Assembly: GCF_028464145.1 (NCBI RefSeq)
Contig: NZ_JAQPCG010000002.1
Location: 1 to 64,000 of the forward strand
Reading direction: 5' to 3'
DNA: 64,000 nucleotides
From: Maribacter sp. PR1
Lineage (GTDB): Bacteria > Bacteroidota > Bacteroidia > Flavobacteriales > Flavobacteriaceae
Within the stretch, counting starts at the first letter, position 1; each line of letters opens with the position of its first letter. Made by a program: the position numbers and the translations under genes. The notes beneath the pieces were generated by a model. It was not told where the DNA came from, did not search any database, and worked only from the letters and a program-made list of their open reading frames with translations. Below, piece after piece: positions 53,190 to 62,500 of this stretch.

Positions 53190-54821
53190 TTACGAAGAAC
53201 AATCACACAATTTCAATTTTGTGCCCGGTTTTAGATTGTTACCACTAATACCGTTCCATTCTCGTAAATTTTCAATACTAACTCCCGGATATTTTTTGGA
53301 AATGGTCCAAAGGGAGTCTCCGCTGCGGACTTCATGGACTTTAGTATTACTGGAAATAGTCGATTTGGATGGGGTGCCTTTTGGTTTAACCGAAGCTACT
53401 GAATTTCTTCTTGGAAAAATGGTCAATCGCTGTCCTATTCTTAAATCATTGCTCCTTAAGCCATTCCATCGTTTTATCTGACTTACCCCAACACCATAGC
53501 GTTCCGCAATTTTACCTAGGTAATCTCCGCTACGAACCCTATAGCGTATACGTTCCTCTTGTGCTTGTTTTACTAACTGTGGCAAAGGACTTTCTTTGCT
53601 TTTAAGTTCTTTCTCCACATGCGCATAAATAGCCGTTTCGTTTGCTACAAATTTGCCCATGTGACTAACCGGAAGCCTTAAGGTGTAGTTTTTACCTTCT
53701 ACAAAAGGTATGGCGTTTAACTTATAAGATGGGTTTAAAATTTTCAGTTCTTCCTTACCAATCCCCACCAATTCAGAAATCTGGTCAAAAGTTATCAGAT
53801 TCTTAACATGTACGGTGTCGGTTTCAAAATAAGGTCTATCCACCTTTTTTCCTTTTAACCCGTGTTCTTCCGCATATTCAAAAATGTACATCGTTGCCAA
53901 AAAGGCAGGTACGTAGCCTGCGGTTTCTCTTGGGAGGTTTCTCCTTATATTCCAGTAATTCTTATATCCTCCGGATCGCCTTATTGCCTTATTTACATTT
54001 CCAGGACCGGAATTGTAGGCCGCAAGGGCCAAATCCCAATCCCCAAAAATATTATAGAGCCTGGCTAGATATTTACAAGCTGCCTCGGTAGATTTTATGG
54101 GGTCACTTCGTTCATCCACATAGCTGGTAACATCCAATTTGTACATCTTACCTGTGCCGTACATGAATTGCCAAAGACCTGTTGCTCCTACCCTCGATCT
54201 CGCTTTAGGATTTAAGGCAGATTCTACGATGGACAAATACTTCATTTCTAAAGGTATACCATGGTTGTCCATTTGTTGTTCAAAGAGCGGGAAATAAAAC
54301 TGACTGGCCGTAAGCATACGCTGCATTAGACCTCTTCTTCTGGTAAGAAATGACTTTATTACATTTTCCAATGACGGATTATACGCCACATTGAAAGGTG
54401 TTTTCTGGTTGAGCTTTTCCAACCTTAACTTTAGGGTGTCCGTATTTAAACCCAGAACATAGGTTGAATCTGGTTCTAACGTGGTCACATCCTCATAAAT
54501 AGCATCGAAAAGAGGTGCGTTGGCTATAAGTTCTTTCATCCAAAGACTATCGTATCTTGCCGCTAGCGGATTATCCTTTAGGTCGTACTTTTTTTGCTCA
54601 TCAGATTTTATAAGGATAAAATCATTATCTGGAATAGAGTCTACGGCCGATAAGTCGATAACCTGTTCTGCCTGCAATGTGGTAGAATCGTTCTCTACCC
54701 CCTTTATGGGTGTTTTTTGATTATTGGTGACTATCGTTGTATCCTTTTGTTGTGCCATAAATAGCGATGGCAGCAAAAAAAATACAACAAAGACAATTCT
54801 ATGGATGTTCAAGTTGTTCAT
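53190..54821 (-). CDS. MltD-like lytic transglycosylase with LysM domains
   Basis: A 543-residue murein hydrolase. Signal peptide (about 5-25, ...SLFMAQQ), then an SLT domain (about 165-310) with catalytic Glu in SIVESALNPKARSRVGATGLWQF-type sequence (VESALNPKARS, GATGLWQFM) and AAYNSGPGNVNKAI. Two clear C-terminal LysM modules bind peptidoglycan (YRVRSGDYLGKIAERYG; HEVRSGDSLWTISKKYP). An upstream ATG at 54863 would add 14 residues before the signal peptide and is less likely. It cleaves glycan strands, giving 1,6-anhydromuropeptides. Confidence 0.9.
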   Translation of the reverse strand: MNNLNIHRIVFVVFFLLPSLFMAQQKDTTIVTNNQKTPIKGVENDSTTLQAEQVIDLSAVDSIPDNDFILIKSDEQKKYDLKDNPLAARYDSLWMKELIANAPLFDAIYEDVTTLEPDSTYVLGLNTDTLKLRLEKLNQKTPFNVAYNPSLENVIKSFLTRRRGLMQRMLTASQFYFPLFEQQMDNHGIPLEMKYLSIVESALNPKARSRVGATGLWQFMYGTGKMYKLDVTSYVDERSDPIKSTEAACKYLARLYNIFGDWDLALAAYNSGPGNVNKAIRRSGGYKNYWNIRRNLPRETAGYVPAFLATMYIFEYAEEHGLKGKKVDRPYFETDTVHVKNLITFDQISELVGIGKEELKILNPSYKLNAIPFVEGKNYTLRLPVSHMGKFVANETAIYAHVEKELKSKESPLPQLVKQAQEERIRYRVRSGDYLGKIAERYGVGVSQIKRWNGLRSNDLRIGQRLTIFPRRNSVASVKPKGTPSKSTISSNTKVHEVRSGDSLWTISKKYPGVSIENLREWNGISGNNLKPGTKLKLCDCSS

Positions 54822-54939
54822 AGGGCGTAAAATTTCGTAGCGGGACCAACGAAAATCGTACATTTTTCCTTTAGAATAAAATTTAATTTCTTAAAATGTC
54901 GATTATATCGATGAACCCCGTTTATCGATAACGCCTTGG

Positions 54940-56130
54940 CTATTCGTTTATTGCGGCAATTCCAGGAAGTGTTTTACCTTCTAGGCTCTCGAGCATAGCT
55001 CCACCACCGGTAGATACATAACTTACCTTATGCTCAAAGCCGAATTGTTTTACAGCGGCCACCGAATCTCCCCCTCCTACGAGTGAAAAGGCCCCGTTTT
55101 GGGTTGCTTCATCTATGTAATTACCAACGGCTATTGTTCCCTTGGCAAACTTTTCCATTTCAAAAACCCCGACCGGGCCATTCCAAAGTATGGTTTTAGC
55201 TCCAAGAATGACTTTTTTAAAATTTTCAAGTGTTTCTGGTCCCGCATCCAATCCTTGCCATCCGTTTGGTATTTTATCCACCTCAACAACTTTAGTATTG
55301 GCATCTGCAGAAAAATCGTCGGCAGCCAATACATCTCCGGGAATATGAACGTTTACTCCCTTTTCCTTTGCCTGTTTTAGAATATCCATGGCCAAGTCCA
55401 TTTTGTCGTCCTCACAGATAGAATCTCCTACATTTCCTCCTTGTGCCTTTATAAAGGTATAGGTCATACCACCACCTATAATCAAGTCGTCTACCTTATC
55501 CAAGATGTTTTCAATTATGGTAATTTTAGACGAAACTTTTGCCCCTCCAAGGATTGCCAATACTGGCTTTTCCCCAGTTTGCATTACTTTTTCAATAGCG
55601 TCTATCTCCTTTGCCAATAAATACCCAAAACATTTAGCATTAGGAAAAAACTTTGCCACAACCGTTGTGGAAGCATGTGCTCTGTGAGCGGTTCCAAAAG
55701 CATCATTGATATAAAAGTCTCCTAGCTTTGATAATTTTTCGGCAAATGCCTCATCCCCTTTTTCCTCTTCCGCATAATATCTCAGGTTCTCCAAGAGAAG
55801 GACCTCTCCGTTCTTTAAATCGGCTACAGCCTTTTCTGCGGATTCGCCTATGCAATCATCCACAAATTTTACGGTCACTCCAATAATATCCGAAACTTTT
55901 GAACATATGTGTTTTAAGGACATATCAGGGTTTCTTTCTCCTTTTGGTCTTCCCAAGTGACTCATAAGTATTGCTGACCCTCCGTCTTCTAAGACTTTTA
56001 TTATGGTAGGCTTGGCCGCCTCTATCCTATTGGTGTCGGTGACTTCAAAATCATTATTTAAGGGAACATTAAAATCTACCCTTATTAGCGCCTTTTTATT
56101 TTCAAAATTATAATTGTCTATTACTTTCAT
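54940..56130 (-). CDS. pgk: Phosphoglycerate kinase
   Basis: A 396-residue glycolytic kinase, two-domain family. It has the N-terminal [17 protein letters not shown], and the nucleotide-binding [21 protein letters not shown] and [11 protein letters not shown]. Normal length with all signatures. It has its own promoter box (56155-56162) and is divergent from holB. Confidence 0.98.
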   Translation of the reverse strand: MKVIDNYNFENKKALIRVDFNVPLNNDFEVTDTNRIEAAKPTIIKVLEDGGSAILMSHLGRPKGERNPDMSLKHICSKVSDIIGVTVKFVDDCIGESAEKAVADLKNGEVLLLENLRYYAEEEKGDEAFAEKLSKLGDFYINDAFGTAHRAHASTTVVAKFFPNAKCFGYLLAKEIDAIEKVMQTGEKPVLAILGGAKVSSKITIIENILDKVDDLIIGGGMTYTFIKAQGGNVGDSICEDDKMDLAMDILKQAKEKGVNVHIPGDVLAADDFSADANTKVVEVDKIPNGWQGLDAGPETLENFKKVILGAKTILWNGPVGVFEMEKFAKGTIAVGNYIDEATQNGAFSLVGGGDSVAAVKQFGFEHKVSYVSTGGGAMLESLEGKTLPGIAAINE

Positions 56131-56154
56131 GAACTATTGCTTTAAAATAAGAAG

Positions 56155-56162
56155 CAAATGTA
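56155..56162 (-). promoter_or_regulatory. Promoter -7 box of pgk
   Basis: TACATTTG on the minus strand (TAnnTTTG), 24 bases before the start codon. A TTTT at about 19 bases further upstream could serve as -33. Confidence 0.6.
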
Positions 56163-56231
56163 AAGATTAAAAGGTGGAGTTAAAACACTACCGTTCAATT
56201 TATGACTATTCTATAATGACCTAAAAACAAC

Positions 56232-56239
56232 TATATTTG
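56232..56239 (+). promoter_or_regulatory. -7 box directly before holB
   Basis: TATATTTG matches TAnnTTTG and ends 5 bases before the ATG at 56245. If used, transcription starts at or next to the start codon and the mRNA is leaderless. Confidence 0.45.
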
Positions 56240-56244
56240 AAACC

Positions 56245-57405
56245 ATGCTTTTTATGGACGTTTTAGGGCTTGCTCACATAAAAAAACATCTCACTTCAAG
56301 TGCCGATGCTGGACGAATTCCGCATGCCCAATTATTTGTAGGGCCTGAAGGTTGCGGTACTTTGTCGATGTCCCTAGCTTATGCCCAATATCTCATTTGC
56401 GGTAATGCCAATGGAGAAAATGAAGGAGGCAATACTACTTGCAATTTAAAGTTCAATTCCTTTACGCACCCAGATGTTCATTTTGCATTTCCTGTTGCCA
56501 ATACGGCGCAGGCCAAAAGTCATGCAGTCAGCGACCACTTTATTAAGGAGTGGCGAGATTTTATGAAGGATCAGCCTTATGGGAATCTTTTTGATTGGTA
56601 CAGGTTGATTGACATTGAAAAGAAACAGGGGCAAATAGGGGTCGATGAAGCCAAGGAAATCGTGAAAAAACTATCCCTAAAATCTTATGAAGGGGGGTAT
56701 AAGGTAATGATTGTATGGATGGCCGAGAAAATGAACACAGCAGCATCCAATAAGCTGCTAAAGTTGATTGAGGAGCCTCCAGAAAAAACTGTTTTTTTGC
56801 TATTGTGCCAAGATGAGGAGCAGATTTTACAAACCATACGCTCACGGTGTCAAATTTTACATTTTCCACCTTTGGCGGAGGACAATATAGCGACTGCGTT
56901 ATTAAACAAGGGAGCCTCCAAACAAGAAGCGATACAAATTGCGCATGAGGCCAACGGGAATTTTAACAAAGCCCTAGATTTGCTTAACAAGGATTCCGAA
57001 GATTTGGTGTTCGAAAAATGGTTCGTTCAATGGGTTCGAAGTGCCTTTAAAGCAAAAGGGAACAAGGGCGCAATTCACGAATTGATACTTTGGAGTGAGG
57101 AATTGGCAAAAACAGGGAGGGAGACCCAAAAAAAATTTCTTCATTATTGTATCATGGTGATGCGGCAAGCTATGTTGATCAATTATGGTGTTCATGAGCT
57201 TTCCTACATGAAAATACATGCCGATGGATTTCAACTGGAAAAATTTGCGCCTTTCGTTCACGAAAATAATATCCTTACAATAACCGAAGAACTGGAAAAT
57301 GCTATTTACCACATAGAAAGAAATGGAAATGCGAAAATTATTTTTACCGACCTTTCCATTAGGCTTACACGACTCTTGCATAAAAAACCAACTAAAATAA
57401 GTTGA
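56245..57405 (+). CDS. holB: DNA polymerase III delta' subunit-like protein
   Basis: A 386-residue AAA+-type clamp-loader protein. The start MLFMDVLGLAHIKKHL and GRIPHAQLFVGPEGCGTLSMS carry a degenerate Walker A in which the lysine is replaced, as usual for the non-ATPase delta' subunit. It also has KLLKLIEEPPEKTVFLLL and SRCQILHFPPL (sensor/SRC region). An alternative Met at 56254 exists, but MLFxxxLG is the usual family start. Followed 3 bases later by the DoxX gene. Confidence 0.9.
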   Translation: MLFMDVLGLAHIKKHLTSSADAGRIPHAQLFVGPEGCGTLSMSLAYAQYLICGNANGENEGGNTTCNLKFNSFTHPDVHFAFPVANTAQAKSHAVSDHFIKEWRDFMKDQPYGNLFDWYRLIDIEKKQGQIGVDEAKEIVKKLSLKSYEGGYKVMIVWMAEKMNTAASNKLLKLIEEPPEKTVFLLLCQDEEQILQTIRSRCQILHFPPLAEDNIATALLNKGASKQEAIQIAHEANGNFNKALDLLNKDSEDLVFEKWFVQWVRSAFKAKGNKGAIHELILWSEELAKTGRETQKKFLHYCIMVMRQAMLINYGVHELSYMKIHADGFQLEKFAPFVHENNILTITEELENAIYHIERNGNAKIIFTDLSIRLTRLLHKKPTKIS

Positions 57406-57408
57406 ACC

Positions 57409-57807
57409 ATGAACCTATTTGAACAAAATGCCACTGAAATATTATTGTTGATTTTCTTGACAATTACCTTTTTACAAAGTGGATTGGATAAGGTTTTGGA
57501 TTGGAAAGGGAATATAGAATGGTTAATAGGGCACTTTTCGAAAACAATCTTCAAGAATATTGTTCCTTTTTTATTGAGTATTGTACTCTTCATGGAGGTT
57601 TTGGTCGGTATACTGAGTATTTTCGGAGTTTACAGTATACTTGCCAATCAAGACTCTACTCTTGCGTTTTACGGAGCTATTTTGGGGTGTATTACTTTGT
57701 TGACGCTTTTATTGGGGCAACGTATAGCAAAGGATTACGAAGGAGCCAGGACCATTGTGGTTTATCTTATTCCTACCGTTTTTTTAATCTTCTTGCTGCA
57801 AAACTAA
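57409..57807 (+). CDS. DoxX-family membrane protein
   Basis: A 132-residue protein with four hydrophobic helices (about 10-25, 47-65, 72-95, 108-128) and the SGLDKVLDWKGNIEWL stretch following helix 1, typical of short DoxX/DoxD-like proteins. Function unclear; possibly quinone-linked. Co-transcribed with holB and followed by a terminator. Confidence 0.75.
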   Translation: MNLFEQNATEILLLIFLTITFLQSGLDKVLDWKGNIEWLIGHFSKTIFKNIVPFLLSIVLFMEVLVGILSIFGVYSILANQDSTLAFYGAILGCITLLTLLLGQRIAKDYEGARTIVVYLIPTVFLIFLLQN

Positions 57808-57834
57808 AAAACCTTCCAAAGAAGGAAGGTTTTT
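57806..57834 (+). terminator. Terminator after the DoxX gene
   Basis: ACCTTCC/GGAAGGT stem with a 6-base loop, flanked by A-run and T-run; it can act in both directions and also closes transcripts from the tRNA side. Confidence 0.85.
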
Positions 57835-57836
57835 AG

Positions 57837-57907
57837 AGGCATCGAGCGGATTCGAACCGCTGTACAAGCTTTTGCAGAGCTCTGCCTAGCCACTCGGCCA
57901 CGATGCC
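57837..57907 (-). tRNA. tRNA-Cys (anticodon GCA), copy 1
   Basis: On the minus strand a full cloverleaf: acceptor GGCATCG/CGATGCC (7 bp), D-arm GCC/GGC, anticodon stem GAGCT/AGCTT with loop CTGCAAA (GCA, standard T33), T-arm AGCGG-TTCGAAT-CCGCT and discriminator U73. CCA is not encoded. Confidence 0.93.
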
Positions 57908-57974
57908 CTTTGGAAATCGATTGCAAATTTAATAAAAATTAATCCTTTCCTTTTAAAGAAACGAAGTTTGTTTA

Positions 57975-58012
57975 AAATAAAATCCATGACAAAATTGTCA
58001 TGGATTTTATTT
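57975..58012. terminator. Long inverted repeat between the two tRNA-Cys genes
   Basis: An 18-bp perfect stem (arms 57975-57992 and 57995-58012) with two central bases, core TCCATGACAA/TTGTCATGGA and A/T-rich flanks. It fits a bidirectional terminator that separates the two tRNA genes, though it is longer than most. Confidence 0.65.
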
Positions 58013-58034
58013 AGCTCTGTTTTCGAAAAATTAG

Positions 58035-58105
58035 AGGCATCGAGTGGATTCGAACCACTATAAAAACCCTTGCGAGGTTTTGCCTAACCATTCGGCCACA
58101 ATGCC
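58035..58105 (-). tRNA. tRNA-Cys (anticodon GCA), copy 2, with C33
   Basis: A cloverleaf on the minus strand: acceptor GGCATTG/CGATGCC (one U-G pair), D-arm GCC/GGC, anticodon stem AAACC/GGTTT, T-arm AGTGG-TTCGAAT-CCACT, discriminator U73. The loop reads TCGCAAG, so position 33 is C instead of the near-universal U and 32/38 could pair as U-G. It may be functional, impaired or specialised. Confidence 0.75.
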
Positions 58106-58151
58106 ATAATATTCAAATGCAAAGCTAAAGGAAAAATTTAATTTCAAAAAA

Positions 58152-58523
58152 CTAGAGCGTATCCTTTTGTCGTTTAAATGAAAGGTTCACCGAAACTTTT
58201 TCCACATCGCCATTGATGGGTGGATTTACTTTAGCTACATTTATTTTTGATTTTTTTACCATAGGTAGTTCTTTAAAAATCCTATCTCCTATTCTTTTGG
58301 CTACATGCTCCAAAAGTTTTGAAGGAACTCGCATTTCTTCCTCTACAATTCGGTTGATGTAAACATAATCCACAGTATCCTTTAACTGATCGGATTTTGA
58401 TGCTTGTAAAATATCGGCCTTGACCTCAACGTTTACCAGGTAATCACTGCCAATCTTTGTTTCTTCAGAGAGACATCCGTGATACGAGTATACCCGAATA
58501 TTGTCCACGCGTATTGTTCCCAT
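58152..58523 (-). CDS. folB: Dihydroneopterin aldolase
   Basis: A 123-residue folate-pathway enzyme converting 7,8-dihydroneopterin to 6-hydroxymethyl-dihydropterin and glycolaldehyde. Signature pieces are VYSYHGCLSEETKIGSDY (with the catalytic-region Tyr/Glu), DYVYINRIVEE, LLEHVAKRIGD and VAKVNPPING with the active-site lysine. Length is normal. Downstream of the tRNA genes' transcription direction is not needed for function; it stands alone on the minus strand after sprF. Confidence 0.92.
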   Translation of the reverse strand: MGTIRVDNIRVYSYHGCLSEETKIGSDYLVNVEVKADILQASKSDQLKDTVDYVYINRIVEEEMRVPSKLLEHVAKRIGDRIFKELPMVKKSKINVAKVNPPINGDVEKVSVNLSFKRQKDTL

Positions 58524-58573
58524 TATTCAAATTATAAGTTGAGGTAACAAAACTACAAGAAAGATAAGGATTA

Positions 58574-59518
58574 TTAATAGGTACACCTACAATTACTAAT
58601 TCCCTGGAATAAATCAACTCCTAATGTGACTACATGGGTACCTGAACTATATCCTAAAATCTCATTAAGAATAATTTGATAGGAATAGCCAAAATAGAAA
58701 TTACTCTTTTTTAGTCCGGCAATTGGGGCAATATAAAGTGGGTTTCCAATTTGATCGTTTAGAAATCTATAGGTCACTCCAGCATAGTAGTAATCTTCAA
58801 AATCGTACCATCTAAATTTTACGTTTAAGTCGGTTACTGAACGGCCATCACTTTCAAAAAGCTGAAAGAAGACGGAAGGCTCAATCTCCAAATTACTGGT
58901 TCTATTCTTGGTGTACCTATAACCTGTATATAGGTAATAGTTTCTTAACCTGTTCGGCTCAAAAATAGGGTTGAAACTGCTCAAATCCTTGTCCAATAAG
59001 TTTGACGCATTGGCACTTATGTAAAATTTATCGTATCGATACAATACACCCACGTCGAAATTGTGGTTTGTTGTTGCTCTATCGTCCGTGACGGTGGGGT
59101 CAAAAGAATCGAAATTCTCAATATCAATCCTAAATTGATTAAAGTTATAGGATAACCCGAAGGATAAAAACTCATCTTCATACCGGTCTAACGTTAAGTG
59201 GTGAGCAAAAGAAACACGGGCTCCCCTTTGTTTGGTTTCCCCGTTACTATCGTTATAGAGCATAGCTCCAATACCTGATTTCTCTCCAATGCGCATATCC
59301 GCTGCCAAAGATTGTGTGTCCGGGGCATCCTTTATTCCAACCCATTGTGTAAGTCCATTTATCCGAATCTTAACATGGTCCCCTATGCCAGCATAAGTAG
59401 GAGACATAACAAATGGGTTGTCTGCCAAGTATTGTGACAATTGCGGTATGGTTAGCTCCTGACCCTTTACTGCAAAGGCACCTATTAAAAAGGCTAAGGT
59501 CAATAGTCTGTTACGCAT
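58574..59518 (-). CDS. sprF: PorP/SprF-family T9SS outer-membrane protein
   Basis: A 314-residue outer-membrane beta-barrel. After a signal peptide (1-19, ...VKGQE) comes LTIPQLSQYLADNPFVMSPTYAGIGDHVKIR, the opening of the PorP/SprF family (shown here as LSQYLADNPFVMSPTYAG), then YYYAGVTYRF. SprF helps T9SS deliver SprB to the surface in gliding bacteria. It starts 22 bases after the SprB-like stop, the same order as sprB-sprF of Flavobacterium johnsoniae. An in-frame ATG at 59590 would add 24 residues overlapping the SprB reading frame and is less likely. Confidence 0.88.
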   Translation of the reverse strand: MRNRLLTLAFLIGAFAVKGQELTIPQLSQYLADNPFVMSPTYAGIGDHVKIRINGLTQWVGIKDAPDTQSLAADMRIGEKSGIGAMLYNDSNGETKQRGARVSFAHHLTLDRYEDEFLSFGLSYNFNQFRIDIENFDSFDPTVTDDRATTNHNFDVGVLYRYDKFYISANASNLLDKDLSSFNPIFEPNRLRNYYLYTGYRYTKNRTSNLEIEPSVFFQLFESDGRSVTDLNVKFRWYDFEDYYYAGVTYRFLNDQIGNPLYIAPIAGLKKSNFYFGYSYQIILNEILGYSSGTHVVTLGVDLFQGISNCRCTY

Positions 59519-59540
59519 AATAATTCTTAGGTTAAGGTTT

Positions 59541-62500
59541 TTATCTATATAAGGTAAAATGGCCAACAAATTCACGGCTATCTTCTTCACCGTTCAATTG
59601 AATTACGTACCAATAGTCTCCTGTTGGTAACTCTTTGCCTTCGTATTTTCCATTCCAACCTTGTGCGTCATGGGCCTCTCTGGAAACTACTCTACCATAA
59701 CGATCATAAATCTTGATTAGTATCTCTGGGAACTGTTCTATATTTCTGGGTATCCAATAATCATTTTCCCCGTCACCATCTGGTGTAAAGAAATTTGGAA
59801 TTTCGATATCTATGAACTCCATGAATATAGTCCCAATCATCTCACATCCGTTTTCGTCTACCACTCGCACCTCATAAGTATCGGTCCGGGTAATATAGAA
59901 AGTGTTGTCGTTGCCATTGTCAACACCATCAAAATAATAGGTATATTCTGGCCTTCCTCCATCCGCTATCGCCGTAATTTCATTAAGGCTTTGCTGTTCC
60001 AGCACCAATGTCAATGGCTCAAAGTTTTCTATGGTGAAATCTGCCGTTTGTATACATCCGTTTGCATGTGCAATGGTAATGTAGTGGTCACCCGGTGCAA
60101 TGTTCGTGAAATCCGGATTTAATTGAAATGCAGATGGGTCTACAGAATCCAGTGCATAAAGAACATCTCCAATTACGCTTTCATCCTCCAGTGTAATATT
60201 CACGTAATTATTAGGAACATTGCCCGTACATTCATAAATCGGCTCTACAGTAGCATTAAGGTTAACCCCTGGTACTATCTCTACGACTACGTTTGTCTCA
60301 CAACCGTTGGCATCCCTTACGAATATTAAGTAATTTCCTGAAGCCATATCCATAAAGTCCACCCTATCCTGTACAAAATCAGCATCATTATTAGAATTTA
60401 ATGCAGAGCTATATGGAGCCGTTCCTCCAGAAATATTCAAGGAAATTGTTCCGTCTTCGCTACCCACACAGATTTCAGGGGTTGTTGTAGCATCGACCAT
60501 CAACATAGACGGCTCAGTAATTGTATACTCCAAATACTCGAAACATCCATTCTGATCTTGAGCTATCACGATATAGTCCCCTGGCTCCAGGTCGGTAAAT
60601 GTATTTACAGTATCAAACTGGTTGAGGTTTGGAGAAATGGCATATTGGTATCCTCCAGCACCACCTGACAGTGTAACCGTTATGCTACCATTACCTTCAC
60701 CTTCACAGGTGACGTTTACCACATCATCGGTGTAGGATAATGGTGCAGGTTCTACAATGATTACTTCTTCAGGTAAAGTTGTACAATCTTCACTCGTTAC
60801 AGAAACATAATAGGTTCCTGCGGTTAAATTTCTGAATTCACCAATAGAAGTAGGTCCTGCAATACGAGATGCTATGCTCAAGGAGGCGTCCGTAAATAGT
60901 TCAAACTGATAATTACCAAGGCCTCCATAGGCCTCCGCATATATTACTGCCGTACTCTCTCCGGTGCAATTGATGTATGCAGCCGAAGAATCTATCAATA
61001 GCTCCAATGGGTCAATCATATCCTCAGTTATTGCATTGGACTGAACTGCCTCGCACCCATTAACGGCATCCCTTACAAAGTACTGATAAGTACCTGCCCC
61101 AAGTGTTCCTGTTGCTGGGAGCCCCATCGGATTGCTTGTCATTGGTATATATGTGATACCATCAACACTGTATTCATATGTACCACTACCACCAGTAGCT
61201 GTCAATTCAAACTCCACTCCTGTGGCACAGGTCAAAGGATCGGTCCTTATCAATTGTGCACTAACGGGTGTAGGTTCAATGATTTCTACAGTATTTGTTG
61301 TAACATCACAATTCCAACCATCGATTACCGTAATACTATAAATACCAGCACCCAAATCATTAAAGTCGGGACTTAATTGAGAAGCCGTAGAAAACTCTAT
61401 GATGGTTCCCGCATCATCATAGTAATTCAATTGATACTCATAAGAGCCGCTTCCTCCTCCAGTTACTATAGCTGATACTGTAGCACCCATATCGCCATAG
61501 CATGCCAAATTCGTTACCAATGGCGTTGCATTTGCTGTGATTGGAGTCGCTGGGTTAAGTACTTCAGTATCCGTATATGGACAACCGGCTTGATCTGTAA
61601 CTGAAATATCAAAATTACCAGCTGATAATCCACTGAAGGTTATCGCCTGTACTCCGGTCGCCAAATAGGTTTGACCCGTAGTAGTGTTGGTCATTGTTAT
61701 ATCGTAAGGAGCATAACCTCCAATAGGGTCTATCAATATCTCTCCTTGGTCATTAGTACAAGTTGCCTCTAATAATGGATTTACAATTGCTGTAAGTGCC
61801 GTGTCCGGTGAAGCTATGGTTACTATATTAGTGTCCTCCGAACAGAAAGGCACATCTGTTTCGGTTATTGAAACGAAATAATTGCCACCGGAAAGACCTC
61901 CAACAACTCTTGGGTTGACCGAAGTATCCGTGCTCACCACTCCTCCAATAGGATTACCGGCTGCATCGAATATTTGATAATCATAGTTGCCAGTATAGAC
62001 TGTAATGTTGATCTCCAATTCTCCGTTAGTATCCCCAAAACAAGTTACTGGCGTAACAGCTGTCGCTGTTGCTCCAATGAAATCAAAAGGTTCAACATTA
62101 TAAGCTGGTGTATCGTAATAACAGCCTGTATCCGTATCCGTAACCCTGAAAGTATAAGACCCTGTTGCAATTAAATCGAAGGTCGCAGTGGTAGCCGTAA
62201 TTCCTGTTTGGACCGCGTTGGTGTTACCTATCGGCAACAATTCGTAGGTGTAATTATGGGCCAATCCATTATCCGAAACCGTAATGGTAACCGATTCTGA
62301 ATTGGTACATGATATATCGACATTCGTGGCAATTGTGGCCGTGAAACGATTTATAGGTTGAATAGACACCGTGTCCGTAGCTGGGCAACCATTAGTGTCC
62401 CTTGCATACACTGTAATAGTTTGAACCAATCCGTTATCGGCAACACTAAAAGTGTTTCCGGATTGATAGTTTACGTTATCCAAACTATATAAATAGGGTC

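Noticed and set aside
54922-54931. TTATCGATAA palindrome between pgk and the transglycosylase gene
   Set aside because: Short AT-rich palindrome of a kind expected by chance, with no second copy at a matching position.
59519-59590. Upstream in-frame start of sprF
   Set aside because: The added 24 residues overlap the SprB-like frame and precede a proper signal peptide at Met25.
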